Source of the DNA: Morinoia aosen
Lineage: Eukaryota; Arthropoda; Malacostraca; Amphipoda; Talitridae
Length of the DNA stretch: 64,000 nt
Reading direction: 5' to 3'
Assembly (NCBI GenBank): GCA_030386875.1
Contig: CM059564.1
Location: 42,738,075-42,802,074, forward strand
Positions within the stretch are counted from its first letter, which is position 1; each line of letters opens with the position of its first letter. Positions 1-10,112 of the stretch are shown piece by piece. Position numbers and translations under genes: made by a program. Under the pieces are notes generated by a model. The model worked only from the letters and a program-made list of their open reading frames with translations, did not search any database and was not told the origin of the DNA.

Positions 1-364
1 TTCACATTGACTACCATGGAATTAGAATGGATGGTAAAATTTATATTGCTAATGCAAGAATGTATCTGGGTAGTAATGTACAAGTATAAATTGTAATCAA
101 GCGGAATCGTACATTAGTACTCAGTGAATCGCATTTGTATATTTCTTTTAGAGATTAAATCTCCACATCTTCCAATGATAATATTTTGCACTTGCATGTA
201 TTTGATTTTATATATGTGGTAAAGTGGAATTTCACGTATATAAATATCTAAGAGTGTAAATAAATCCTCGAAACTAGTTTTGCTTATCACATCCTATAGA
301 TACATATTTAACACAAAAAACTCAAATTAACAATTATGTCATTTTTTAACTCAACTGAGGGTTA
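1..364. other. AT-rich non-coding DNA
   Basis: No open frame of note, no tandem structure and no transposon end was recognised here. The stretch is AT-rich, with TATA-like words that have no other promoter context. Confidence 0.5.
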
Positions 365-421
365 GATTAATTTGAACTTGACTTGGATTAAATTGAACTT
401 GACTTAGATTAATTTGAAGTG
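365..421. repeat. 21-bp tandem repeat, about 2.7 copies
   Basis: A 21-bp unit reading GATTAATTTGAACTTGACTT plus one base occurs twice with one or two changes, followed by a partial third copy. It is a small minisatellite with no coding potential. Confidence 0.75.
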
Positions 422-511
422 AAAAAGGTGTAATTACAAGTCATTGCGTGTGTATGTGTGAAAAAATAGCAGTATTATAGAGCCACTTGAACTTATTAAC
501 AAGTAAATAGG

Positions 512-725
512 GTAAATGCTGCGTATATGAAAAATTCATTTAAAAGGAAGATGAATTTATTAACCAGGAAGCCTAACTAATTTATTACCAAGGAAGTGGG
601 ACAAATAATACTTCTACGAAAAATTTATTCAAGAGGAAGGTAAATTCATTAACGTGGAGGACTAACTGAATTACTAACTACGAAGTGTGGCAAATACTGC
701 GCTTATGAAAATACATTTTATGAGC
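512..725. repeat. Diverged 90-bp tandem duplication, about 2.4 copies
   Basis: Copies start near 512, 602 and 691, spaced 90 and 89 bp. Each opens with a form of CAAATACTGCGTATATGAAA and continues through a GGAAG-rich segment and an ACTAACT segment. Copies differ at many positions, so the duplication is old. No frame is kept open through it. Confidence 0.75.
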
Positions 726-1281
726 AATGGTCAAAATATCATCATAAGAGATTCGATGTAAGTACAGGGCTATCTCAATCATTTTTTTTTTATTTATTCC
801 CATTGTTCTTTGATTTTTACAGTACTGAGTAGTGTCCACGTATATTTGGTTGAATTTCTGTATTCTTTTGAGTAACAGGAAGAGAACCCACTTGTCACCA
901 GTCCAATTCTACGAGATTATTTCAGTCACGTCAAATATTTTACCGGCTTCATCCGCACAAACTTAATTTTCTACGAATAAAATTATGCAAACGATTGTGT
1001 TGTTTTTCTCTCTTTGTCCAAACGAAGAAGTTTTTACATTGAACTGAAGACACGTATTCCTCTCATGCATTTCATTCTTCTCAGCTCCTCAGCGTTTGCA
1101 TTCGTCATAACCTTTTCACAACTGGGAGAAAAACCAACGCTTTTTTCTTCATGGGCCATTTTGGAAAGTACCCACAACGCGAATACATTTCGCTAGAAAA
1201 TTTCCTGTGAAGACAATTGTGCCAGTTTCCGCCGTTCATTTTGCTTCTTACTGCCAGCCTGCTCCAGCCACAATACTTGTC
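726..1281. other. Unremarkable AT-rich stretch
   Basis: Homopolymer T runs and AT-rich DNA. A 60-codon plus frame (1014-1196) starts with TTG and shows no recognisable domain, so I do not call it a gene. Confidence 0.4.
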
Positions 1282-1347
1282 TGCCTTCCCTGCCTTCCCT
1301 GCCTTCCCTGCCTTCCCAGCCTTCCCTGCCTTCCCTGCCTTCCCTGC
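1282..1347. repeat. 9-bp minisatellite TGCCTTCCC
   Basis: Seven full copies of TGCCTTCCC, with one AGCCTTCCC variant among them, in a perfectly spaced pyrimidine-strand array. The strand asymmetry (almost pure C/T with periodic G) could favour triplex or slipped structures. The array is nearly homogeneous, so it is probably young and length-variable. Confidence 0.95.
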
Positions 1348-1399
1348 AATAGGCTTTAGGATTTCATTTTCTGTGATCTTTCATGAGTAATTCTTTGGC

Positions 1400-1612
1400 T
1401 TTTGACATGATTTTGTTACTTTCACTGACAGTACAAATAGCTCTATATTATTTTTGGTCACGGTTATTCTCCATTAAATATTTTTCCTCAGAAAAACGAC
1501 GCAATTTGTTTGAGCAATTTTGAAACTGTATGCGACACTACAAACAGCTCTGTAGTATTTTTGATCAAGTCTATTCTTTTTTAAATATTTTTTTCCTAAC
1601 TAAACGGCGACA
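1400..1612. repeat. Old 107-bp tandem duplication
   Basis: A block around 1432 (TACAAATAGCTCT, then TATTTTTGGTCA, then TAAATATTTTTCCT) recurs at 1539 as TACAAACAGCTCT, TATTTTTGATCA and TAAATATTTTTTTCC in the same order and spacing. Identity is moderate and there is no coding frame. Confidence 0.75.
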
Positions 1613-2085
1613 CTTATATCCCATCCGTCTATTCCTATCTCAAAGTTTACTGTAATTTGCACAATTTAAAAGAATTTGGGAATCTAAAAACCCTCGTCTA
1701 GGTTATCTGGCTTGTATTATTATACCTGTTATCATCAAACACTTGCATCACGGTCATGACACAAGTACTGTTATACTTAATTATTCTAAGGAGGATGTTT
1801 GCATTTTCAATATTTGATTTCAGTTTCTTTCCGTGTTCAATTTTATTTTCTGCCAATACCAATGCCAAGCCGTCACATTCCCAATTGATCATCCTCATCT
1901 TTGTGTACGAATAAAATATTTCAAACTTTCCTACTTATTTTAAATAATTCAAACCATTTCTCATCATCGATTTTTGTCGTATTCTTGCACAATCACTTAA
2001 AGAAATCTCAAGCGACTCATAAAAATGCACATCGGGACTGCGCTGGCTCTCTCTCCTTCCCTTTCAGTCTCCTTTTTTCTATTTC
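1613..2085. other. AT-rich non-coding stretch
   Basis: Nothing beyond weak open frames on both strands (66 and 76 codons), with no domain, splice or codon-use support. Confidence 0.4.
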
Positions 2086-2087
2086 AA

Positions 2088-2272
2088 GTTGTCACTTCCA
2101 TTTCATCACCATTGAAAACTTTTCTAACTGAAATTTTCACTTTCATTTCATCATCATATAACCTCACGTCTATATGAAGTCTTCACTTTCATTTCATTAC
2201 AATGAACACCCGCTTCTATTTGAAGCTTTCACTTTAATTTCATCACACCATGGACATTTCGTTTTCTATGTA
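2088..2272. repeat. 46/47-bp tandem repeat, four copies
   Basis: TTCACTTTCATTTCATCA heads copies at about 2135, 2182 and 2228, with an earlier, more diverged copy at about 2091. The second half of each copy varies more than this 15-18 bp head. The unit is pyrimidine-rich, like the larger array that starts 600 bp downstream. Confidence 0.8.
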
Positions 2273-2886
2273 TTCACGTTGTAGTCAAACCAGCCCGGTG
2301 CAGTAAAAACAATGAGTGCTTCCGCCTTCTCATGGTACCTTCCATCGCATGCAATCACTTCAATTTTGGTTTTCCACCGTCTAGAGCTTCGAATTTGACG
2401 CTTTAATTTTTCTGTTAAATAACCTTACCTTTTGAAGCAAAGAACATTCGTCGTACTTACCAGCTCGCTCCTAAGTTTTCTTTCTTCGTAAGCTTTATTT
2501 CGTCATTTCTTTCTTTCACTTTCATACTTCTCTTTGAAAACCTGTAGACGAAACTGAGAGCTCTGAATAAACCTTGCACCATTTTTCTTCTGCTCTTTGG
2601 ATTAATTGGCCTTTCTCCTGTTCGTACGGTTTCTCATTTTTTGGTTTTAAACGAACATCTTTTCACCAGCGTTGGAACACGGAGAAGACCTTCAAGTCAT
2701 CTGTTTTCACCCCCAGCTTCTCATTTCAGTTCCCTAACATTTCACTTTTATTGCTTCATTCGCGAATTGTGCTTCCTTGTGAAGCCCGTAAAGGCTTTAC
2801 TCGAGATTCAGCCTCGGCCCACACACTCAGCCTTTCCTTTTCCCTTCCCCAAAAGACATATATTCTGTTACGCTTTCTTTAGCGGA
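2273..2886. other. Pyrimidine-rich non-coding stretch
   Basis: A C/T-rich plus strand with two overlapping open frames (2574-2882 and 2641-2895). The frames reflect strand composition and resemble no protein family I know. Confidence 0.4.
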
Positions 2887-3600
2887 GTTTGTTAACTCTT
2901 ACTATCAGTTTTCCTTTCAACATTCACCCTCAGATGTCCATTATTTTTTCTCTTGTTTAGTTTGTTAAGTCTCACAATCAGCTTTCCTTTCTACATTCCT
3001 CCCAGACATCCATTACTTATCCGTCCTCTTATTTAGGTACTCAATTCTTACTAGACGTCCATCCTGTTAGGTTTCTTCTGCTTTTATTTTCCCTTTCTTA
3101 AAATTCCAGTAGAGATCCATTACGCAATACTTCCTCTGGTTCAGTTTGCTAACTCTTATTATCCGTTTTCCTTTCTCCATACCCCACCAGACTTCCATTA
3201 TACATCCTCTTATTTAGTTTGTTAACTCTTCCTATCACTTCCTCTCCTCAATTCCCACCAGACCTCCATTACGTTTTCAGTTCATTTGTTTGTGTACTTT
3301 TACAATTAGCTTTCCTTTCTCCATTAACCCCACACATCCATTCTGCTATACCTCCTCTTGTTCAGATTATTAACTCTCACAATCAGCCTTCCCCCCTCCA
3401 TTACCCACGAGACGCCCATTACGCTTCCTATTCAGCTTGTTAACTCTCACTATCAATTTTCCCTCCTCCGTTCTCCATCAGGCCTATACATCCTCTTGTT
3501 TAGTTGGTTAATTTTTACGGTCAGCCTTCCTTATTCCACTCTCCACGAGACCTCCATTACGCTTCCTCTTCACTTGTTTGCGCATTGCTTTTGCACCGGC
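2887..3600. repeat. Satellite-like array, 68-76 bp unit, about ten copies
   Basis: Unit heads of the type GTTTGTTAACTCTTACTATCAG occur near 2887, 2960, 3144, 3218, 3288, 3365, 3435, 3503 and 3572. Two shortened copies lie between 3030 and 3110. Each unit continues with TTTCCTTTCTCCATT, then a CCAGACCTCCATTAC segment, then TTCCTCTTGTTTAG. The plus strand is strongly C/T-rich. Copies are diverged and vary in length, so the array is old. A 133-codon frame (3358-3759) enters from its right end and is not a gene. Confidence 0.85.
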
Positions 3601-3603
3601 ATT

Positions 3604-3770
3604 AGCGCCTCAAGATTTCGTGAGCGAGTTCACCGCGCACCTGCCCAACCAACCCCCGCTTTAGCAGCTTCCTCGGCCGGCCTCCCCGTACAGGTCACCA
3701 GTTCCCATGTACGCATCACGCCGACAGCACCGAGCTCCTTCTCCAGCGCACCCTCATGACACGCCCTCGT
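3604..3770. other. CpG- and GC-rich block, possible exon
   Basis: A sharp GC-rich patch in AT-rich surroundings, with about 15 CpG. On the plus strand a good 3' splice-site pattern (pyrimidine tract ending GCATTAG at about 3605) opens onto a frame PQDFVSEFTAHLPNQPPL ending at a TAG. Another plus frame stays open to a TGA near 3759. The minus strand is also open through the block (3630-3914). Because three frames are open, composition alone could explain them. I cannot decide the strand or whether it is coding. Confidence 0.25.
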
Positions 3771-3859
3771 TAAGAAAACACGAGCTCTAAATAATGCGTT
3801 TGTTGAGTTGCACGAGTGGACTCCGTTTGTTGAGTGCGGTAGATTGTTTGGTGAAGCGC

Positions 3860-4005
3860 TATGGTTCCTAAGGGAAGTGAATGGACCGTATATATAAGAA
3901 CGGTATCGGAACAATAAGTGTCAACGAGTTTTCGTTATGGTTTCCAAGGCAAGTGAATGAACTCTACATCTAAGGGAGTGACAATAAGTGCCAATGAGTT
4001 CAGTG
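3860..4005. repeat. 75-bp tandem duplication containing a TATA-like word
   Basis: Copies begin at 3860 (CTATGGTTCCTAAGGGAAGT) and 3935 (TTATGGTTTCCAAGGCAAGT). Both carry a matching tail, AATAAGTGTCAACGAGTT or AATAAGTGCCAATGAGTT. The first copy contains TATATAAG (3891-3898); the second has ACATCTAAG at that place, so the TATA-like word is not conserved between copies. Confidence 0.8.
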
Positions 4006-4686
4006 TTTAGATTTTCGATTATGGCATTGCTATGAAGCATCAGTGAATGAAGTGTTGAAAAGAAAAACCTTAAACTTGAATTTCCATGTAATAAAGCAAA
4101 ATAATCGATCTCAGTGAAATTAAACTTTTTTTCTGTCGTACGTGATGAATGTCGTCCGTAAATTTTTCACAAATGCATAGTGAAGTTACTATCATAAATT
4201 TGTATTTGAGCTCTTCCGAGAAACCTGAAAGTCATCTTTGATGTCCATCTAGCCCCGCATCTTAGCTTAGGGATTTCCTAGATATTCACCTGAGAGATCA
4301 AATATAGAGTCCAAAACCCTGTCATGACTGTCAAAATGTATGTGCCATGCGTACAGGTTCTGGAAGTTTATTTCTTCTTTGAAGCCAATAGTCATTACGA
4401 GACTTAGAGATTCTCAATTTTTTTGCGGTAAATATTAAGCTCGTATATTCAAAGTATAATTTTTTTTACCCATTTTCGTTGAGGGGGTACGAGGGTACGT
4501 AAGATCATTTTACTGACATTTGCTTTATCTTCACCACAGCATTTTGCTGTTGCCTGATGCTGAGATCAACACATTTATACAATTTTTTGCCTAATTTTAG
4601 AAAAAAAGTGAAATCACATTTCTGAATGACCATGTTAAATTTATCTGAAAGGGTCTTACAAAGGCTCGCACGAGTACGTTAGATGC
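4006..4686. other. AT-rich non-coding stretch
   Basis: No repeat, transposon end or credible frame was recognised. AATAAA occurs near 4089, but no coding frame leads to it. Confidence 0.4.
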
Positions 4687-4998
4687 ATGGAAACTGTACT
4701 TTTTTTTCAAATTTCAAGTACGTTATTTGCCGTAAAATTGGCAATATGCGCAAGTTTGACCAAATCGCTCGCCAAGTCCTTGTGCCTTTCGCTAATGGAT
4801 AATTTCTTGAAAGTTTGCGGGGACACGCCAGACTTCCTAATTGCCTCCCCTAGCGCCTCGAAATTCCTTATTCATAAGTCGGACCAGGTAGTCGTAACTT
4901 ATCGTGGGGACTTAGCTCGCTCTCATCTAGAGCATTTTGGTGGCCTTATCTTAAATTTAAGAACACTGAGAGGGTACAAAACAATCCAGGCTACGTAA
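4687..4998 (+). CDS. Candidate 103-codon open frame, unknown product
   Basis: An ATG-to-TAA frame of 103 codons. It starts METVLFFQISSTLFAVKLA, a hydrophobic beginning, and becomes polar after about residue 40 (CGDTPDF, KSDQVVVTYRGD). Base composition is GC-richer than the flanks and third positions are mixed, so it is more coding-like than most frames here. There is no recognised domain, flanking splice signal or poly(A) signal. It could be an exon fragment, a decayed gene or chance. Confidence 0.2.
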   Translation: METVLFFQISSTLFAVKLAICASLTKSLAKSLCLSLMDNFLKVCGDTPDFLIASPSASKFLIHKSDQVVVTYRGDLARSHLEHFGGLILNLRTLRGYKTIQAT

Positions 4999-5380
4999 TC
5001 CAGATTTAGTGTAATACTTAAGGATTGTGAACGAGTTTTTATGAATTAATTTTTCGAGTTTTGGGAGAGTGTGCACGTTACGACTCATGTTTTGTAATAG
5101 GTAGGAAAAGATTAAAATATGATGCGATATTCATCGAGAACACTTATGTTCGTATCCAAAAATGAGATATTACCTTTGATATCAAATCAGATCGATCAAG
5201 TGTATGCTTAGGCTCATATTTTCCGTTTGACGAATGAAAATTCTTCTAATTTCGAGCGCTTATTCATTCTAATGAATGTCACCTTTGATGAAGAATTTTT
5301 CAAGCCATTCTGAGAATTCTAATTAAAATGAAGCCAATGCTCAGAAAAGCCATTACCTTCTTTTCTACGTTTATTGATTC

Positions 5381-5620
5381 ATGAATTTTACCCCAAATGA
5401 GTTTTTGCTGCTTTTTGAGCCTCCTGTGAAAACAGGAGGCTTTTTCTGTTTTATTATCGAGGAATTGCGTGACCAGAATCCGTTCAGGTTTCGGTCTGAG
5501 GACTTCACTAATGGACTCAAAGAACTTTACTGGTCGCCAACCAAAGAGAAGGCTCGAGTTTTTGAAACTCAGAATCTATTTCACGAACTTCTGACGCTGT
5601 CAGAGATCTCCTCGAGTTAG
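5381..5620 (+). CDS. Candidate 79-codon open frame carrying a perfect hairpin
   Basis: ATG to TAG, 79 codons. The charged middle (IIEELRDQNPFRFRSEDF) and helix-like end (NLFHELLTLSEISSS) look protein-like, but no family is recognised. Codons 13-21 coincide with a perfect 10-bp stem (5418-5427 with 5432-5441), which is odd for ordinary coding DNA. No splice sites or poly(A) signal support it. Confidence 0.2.
   Translation: MNFTPNEFLLLFEPPVKTGGFFCFIIEELRDQNPFRFRSEDFTNGLKELYWSPTKEKARVFETQNLFHELLTLSEISSS
5418..5441. repeat. Perfect 10-bp hairpin, GAAA loop, followed by T5
   Basis: AGCCTCCTGT, the tetraloop GAAA, then ACAGGAGGCT and TTTTT. In a bacterium this would be read as an intrinsic terminator. 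Here the surroundings are eukaryotic and no bacterial gene precedes it, so only the structure is reported. Confidence 0.9.
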
Positions 5621-6717
5621 CTTCTATTGTTAGGAGATGCCAGCTCGCAGACATCGACATCACCGAGAGTTTATTGACGGGTCACAGTTTAATGTTTCAT
5701 TCACTTGTGACAGCAGTAGAATATAGTAATGTATCCCCAATATTAGCATGAAAACTGTATTGTGTCATAACAGAAATTTGAAACAAAAATTGTAATTTTT
5801 CTTTCCAGTATGACCGAACAGCGTATCTTTTGGTTAAGGTCATTTTAAAAAATTCAATCGAATATTTTTAATTTAGTGAGTTCAGGCGCTATATTTCCTC
5901 TCTTTATGCACTGAGTTACAAAACAAAATTACAGTTGTACTGTAACATCATCTTCACATTCGCAAAAGTTGTTGAGGAGCGACATTGAAAAGTTTCGAGT
6001 CCCAACTTTGGTTTGAGTTTCACCTGGAGCTCTCCCGACCCGTGACGGTAGTGTCGTTACGGTCGAGAAGTGCGCACTTCAGACCTCATCCTTTCTTTCT
6101 CTGTGAATATAATGAAGCTCTCGGAAAATAATGGCGAGGCTTCTGGCGAGGCAATCTTTCTCTCCTAGCACAGACATCCGTTGACTCCAGTGAGACCTAT
6201 TCAGATTAATTAGACAAAGTGAGGCTATTTCGAGGATCCCTTGAAATCCTAGCCAGATCCGTGGCTGAGACGATGGCTCCTCCGAGCCGTCTGCTGCTGC
6301 GACGGCGTCGTGTAATTGACTTGACCTTCTGCACCTCTCTGTTATTCGAGCGCACGTCGCAGCACACGACAATTTCGGCTTTTTGACTTCACCTTAGGGG
6401 ATTCCCAGTCATTAAAAGCTAGCTGTTTTTAGCTCATTAGTGCTGTGGCTGGCTCCCATACAGCAATGTTGGCTCCCATGAAGGTCAAGCCACGTAAAGA
6501 GATACCAATTTCCTCCGAGCTCTTGGCAATTTTTGTGTCATTAGTTCAATGAGAACTCCTAAAAAAAACGCGCAAAAGGTATCTGGTTCTGGAGAATGGA
6601 GACTCCATGTCTCGCTTCGCAATCGAATTTAATGACCCATTTTTTGCGAGGTGTTGCCATGGAGATGGTCGAGTGAAAGGAGCAGAGGACACATGCGTTC
6701 GTAGTTACCCTCTATAA
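5621..6717. other. Mixed stretch with a GC-richer patch at 5990-6400
   Basis: The patch holds a plus frame from an ATG at 6273 (MAPPSRLLLRRRRVIDLT, 37 residues, stop at 6384) and an overlapping minus frame (6079-6372). Neither has splice or domain support. The rest is AT-rich and unremarkable. Confidence 0.3.
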
Positions 6718-6831
6718 CAGAGGTTCGCAACCAGGGGTAAATTTACCACTGTTTGCGGTGAATTTCGGCCTTATGAACTTAACACACAAAGCCGAGGAGG
6801 TCATTGATGGAGGAAGGGTTGAGAATTGCTG
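6718..6831. mobile_element. 114-bp hAT-like MITE
   Basis: The left end is CAGAGGTTCGCAACC. The right end, read inward on the other strand, is CAGCAATTCTCAACC, so 11 of the first 15 bases match. Ends of the form CAG..GTTC.CAACC are typical of hAT transposons. The 8-bp flanks CTCTATAA (6710-6717) and GTCTAGAA (6832-6839) agree at 6 of 8 positions and fit the known hAT target form nTnnnnAn. There is no internal coding capacity, so any movement needed a transposase from elsewhere. The flank mismatches suggest an old insertion. Confidence 0.65.
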
Positions 6832-7339
6832 GTCTAGAACAACATCATCGATACATCGATTACAACAACTGAACGTGTCATTTTTTGATTTCCCCTTGCG
6901 TATTTTATCCAAATAAACGTGAGATCCACGATAATTCTCACACTAAAACGGTACAACTCACTATTGCTTAGTCTCACGAATTGCAAATATTTTGGTATTC
7001 TGACCTTATCCGATCATCATTCAACTCAAAATTTTGTTACTATTGCACGAACGGTGATGACGTATACTTTGCAATGTTATTATTTCATCCCTCCTTGCTT
7101 GTGCATTTATTTCTTACAAAAAGTTTCAGCAATCAATATGAGACCTTCAAGCTTCCCAGCACCTTTCTCCGCACCGCAGCTTTTGCGGTTGCCTTCTCAG
7201 GGGATCGACATAAGAATATTCGTTTAGAATTCAATTAGGTCGGCAAGCAGCTCCTGGTCTTGTTATTTACTTGCTGCTGAGGCTTGTTAGGTGCACGGTA
7301 TACGGTACAAATTCAATCTCTTGCTTTTGTTCAGGAATT

Positions 7340-7515
7340 CTGTTAAAACATATTTATTCAGCAGGCAATTTCCAGCTTTGTTTGCGTTTTTTGTAAAATA
7401 TTTTCAATCAGGAAGAAATTTCCGGCTTTTGTTTCGGATTTTGTAAAAATATTTTCGTTCAATAAGCAATCTCTGAGTTTTGTTGGTGATTTTCGCATAA
7501 AAGCATTTATTCGCC
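7340..7515. repeat. 50-bp tandem repeat, about 3.4 copies
   Basis: Copies start near 7344, 7394, 7444 and 7495, an exact 50-bp spacing. Each contains TAAAATATTTTC or TAAAACATATTTATTC, then an AGCAATTTCC-like segment, then a TTTTGTTTG.GTTTT tail. Divergence is substantial. Confidence 0.75.
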
Positions 7516-8950
7516 AAACAACGCTCTAGAACTAAAGTTCATTTCATACACATGAAGAAATTATTTCATCGATACTAACTTTCCTGCGACAAGAAACTTG
7601 AATTTGATCCTTGAATGTTTATACTGCTGTGTGAAGATATGACATTATTGATATTGTCATCCTAAAGGGAAATTTTCGTCAATATAGGTAACGGAGAATA
7701 TGTTTATAAGCATTTTGGAATTAATTTTGAGTTTCATGATCAAAAAAATACTGTCGGTAACAACAAAACTTGACAAGGCTGGCAGCATTAGAGCAGCCAG
7801 ATTAGGGTTTTCATGGCCAAAAACATGAAGTTTAGGCTTTTTCGGATAAAATTTAATGATAAAGAACCAGTCGGTATTTGGTAACCATGGCTGGATGCCC
7901 GATTACGGGTTTTCTTTTCGCTCAAATTTTCTTTCGGAAAAACAAAATAGGAGAATTCATGGCAGAAAACTCCAATTATCAAACCTTGGCAACATGTTTT
8001 GTTTTATGTTTTGAGTTTGAAGACTAGATACACTTATGCAATAAACTACAGGACACACGCGAACATACAAGGCGCTCTTATGAAGATTACTGCTAGCATA
8101 TTGATGCCCATTTTGCACTCCAAGAGATTGCATTCCAATTTCAAGCAGTCAGAATTTTAACGACTAAGTCTTATTCAATATTGCCTGACTCCATAGCATT
8201 TTGAAAGATTGTTAAACTATTTTTGTCACAAACATGGGTATTATTCCAAATAATGCAGAAAAAATATTTTTATGTTAATCATTATTAGCATCCTAGTCCA
8301 GAAAGAGTTATGTTCCAAGAAAACTTCAAAAATTAAAGAAAAAACTCGTTTATTGAAATGGGTGAACACTGCTACGGTTGTTACAATGAACTAACAGATT
8401 TTTTCTTATTAGCTGAAAATTTAATTTTTCCAATTGAATTGTAGTTGTTAGATATTCAAATCACACTAAACGGACATTTTTCGTAGAGAGTGTTTTTAGA
8501 ACAACCTCGGTTTCTTTGTTTGAATAAAGTGTTTTACACATTACGGAATCAAATAATAGTTTCGAATAACTTAAAAAAAGTATTCATCAAATTTTCAAAA
8601 CCCTGAAAAAAATGTTAAAATAACATTGCATATAATACAGAAATACTTGGCGTATTTTCATAGGTCACAGAATTGAATTGCGAAGAAATGCAAGGAAATT
8701 AACACCTAAGCGCAACATGTGGAAATTCCCTTAAATGTTTTTTTTTCTATTTTCATTTTCAAAAGTTAAGTATTACAATCCTTGATTAAGTTATAGACTT
8801 TCGACTAAAACTTCCGTACAAGTTCATGTTATTCTCCTGGCCACAAAATCCTCAGATTCCTTTCACGCGCCTGCCCTGTTCGAAAAGAGGGGAAGACCAA
8901 GTTTTCTAGTTTCGTGAGCTTTTTTGTCTCAATTTAACGAGTCTCTTCAG
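7516..8950. other. AT-rich stretch, nothing recognised
   Basis: A long AT-rich run with poly(A)/poly(T) tracts. A 64-codon minus frame (7788-7982) has no support. The last 70 bases (8880-8950) become pyrimidine-rich and end in CTCTTCAG, the acceptor-like site of the next feature. Confidence 0.4.
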
Positions 8951-9049
8951 GCTGCTCGGTCGGCAGCACAAGACGGCGCTCCCATAATCGTCCTCGTGAA
9001 GGGGATCTCGCTCCTGACCAAACACTTCAGCGGAAAAATACACAAATAA
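8951..9049 (+). CDS. Candidate 3'-terminal coding exon, unknown gene
   Basis: A pyrimidine tract ending in CTCTTCAG (8943-8950) is a plausible 3' splice site. After it a frame opens with AARSAAQDGAPIIVLVKG and runs 32 codons to TAA (9047-9049), and an AATAAA (9045-9050) overlaps the stop. The block is GC-richer than its surroundings, and acceptor, stop and poly(A) signal agree on one strand. Against it: no family is recognised, no upstream exon is found within the window, and the 3' UTR would be very short. Confidence 0.3.
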   Translation, partial: AARSAAQDGAPIIVLVKGISLLTKHFSGKIHK

Positions 9050-9050
9050 A

Positions 9051-10055
9051 ATTCAGCCCTGACTCACATTTCACGAACATTATGTGCCTGAGCCTTCTTT
9101 TTGAAACACTCGACTTCTAAGCGGCCGTCGCGAGATTCTGCGTCGGTTTTCTCGAAAAAATACGACTTTAATAACAATATTTAAAACGCTTACTACGGTT
9201 GAGACTTTTCATTGTTTGTTCACGGGGCAAATCCAAACAATAGAGGGAATAAAGCGAGCCATTTAAGCTCCACTCGAAGAGCTGATAAATTCTGCAAAGT
9301 GGAAATCAGCCTCCAGGATTAATTGTTGTATCCGATGCTCAGATAACGATTTGCTCGACTCCCCATGAATGAATTACTGCGGACACGGGCAAACGCTTTG
9401 CTCGATGTGCTCGATGAATGAACTACGGTCGAGGCCTACATCTCTAAGTCCGGAGTCCATTATAGTCTTGACTGCTCATCAAACATCGCTGTACGTCGAG
9501 CGCGGTGATGCAACGCACACTCAGAGCCGTCGTCGGCCAAATATTGGCTGCTATGGTAAATCCATAATTTGCGCCCCTGCTAATTTGATTATTTGTCTCT
9601 CCGCTACTGCATCGAAAGAAAAAGGCTGAAGGGATGCATGATTGAGTATTTTTATAAAAGGTTTATGAACAGGGATATTATCACTCTAGAATTTTTGTTA
9701 AACGAAGAGTACGACTAGGAAACGGATTGGTATTAATACACGTTGCTTGTGTAAGACTTTTCAGGATGAAATTCATCTATTCACAAAATAAAAACTCGAC
9801 CAATTTGCCTAATTCTCAATATACAGTAGAATGAATTATTTTGAAAGCAAAAAAGTGCTCTAATTGTTAAGAAAGACAATTATTTTTACAATAAATTCTA
9901 AGGGATTCTTTTAGTGAGAAAAAGTAGGACATAATGTGTTCAACGTTAGATTTCAAATTCGTTTACCAATTTTTTGAAGCCTATTTTTCATAGATTTTAA
10001 GTACAATTTCAAAATTCACATGCATTCCAGCATTACGTCATCGCGGAATCACGTC
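9051..10055. other. Mostly AT-rich, with a GC-richer patch at 9340-9640
   Basis: The patch carries an 86-codon plus frame (9369-9629) without a recognisable domain. Nothing else was seen. Confidence 0.35.
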
Positions 10056-10112
10056 GGGAAGCTGCTCACAACCTCTGCTAGCTATCAGTTGAGAGTCTGT
10101 GAGCAGCATCCC
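10056..10112. repeat. 57-bp imperfect hairpin
   Basis: Arms 10056-10076 and 10092-10112 pair over 21 bases with three mismatches; the core GCTGCTCACA pairs with TGTGAGCAGC. The 15-base loop contains GCTAGC. The size is within the range of microRNA precursors, but no mature-arm evidence exists here. It could also be the end of a decayed transposon. Confidence 0.8.

Noticed and set aside
3358..3759. 133-codon plus frame
   Set aside because: It begins inside the pyrimidine-rich satellite-like array, and the remainder is a GC-rich block open in several frames.
5418..5445. Bacterial intrinsic terminator
   Set aside because: No bacterial gene, promoter or ribosome-binding pattern lies nearby; only the hairpin itself is reported.
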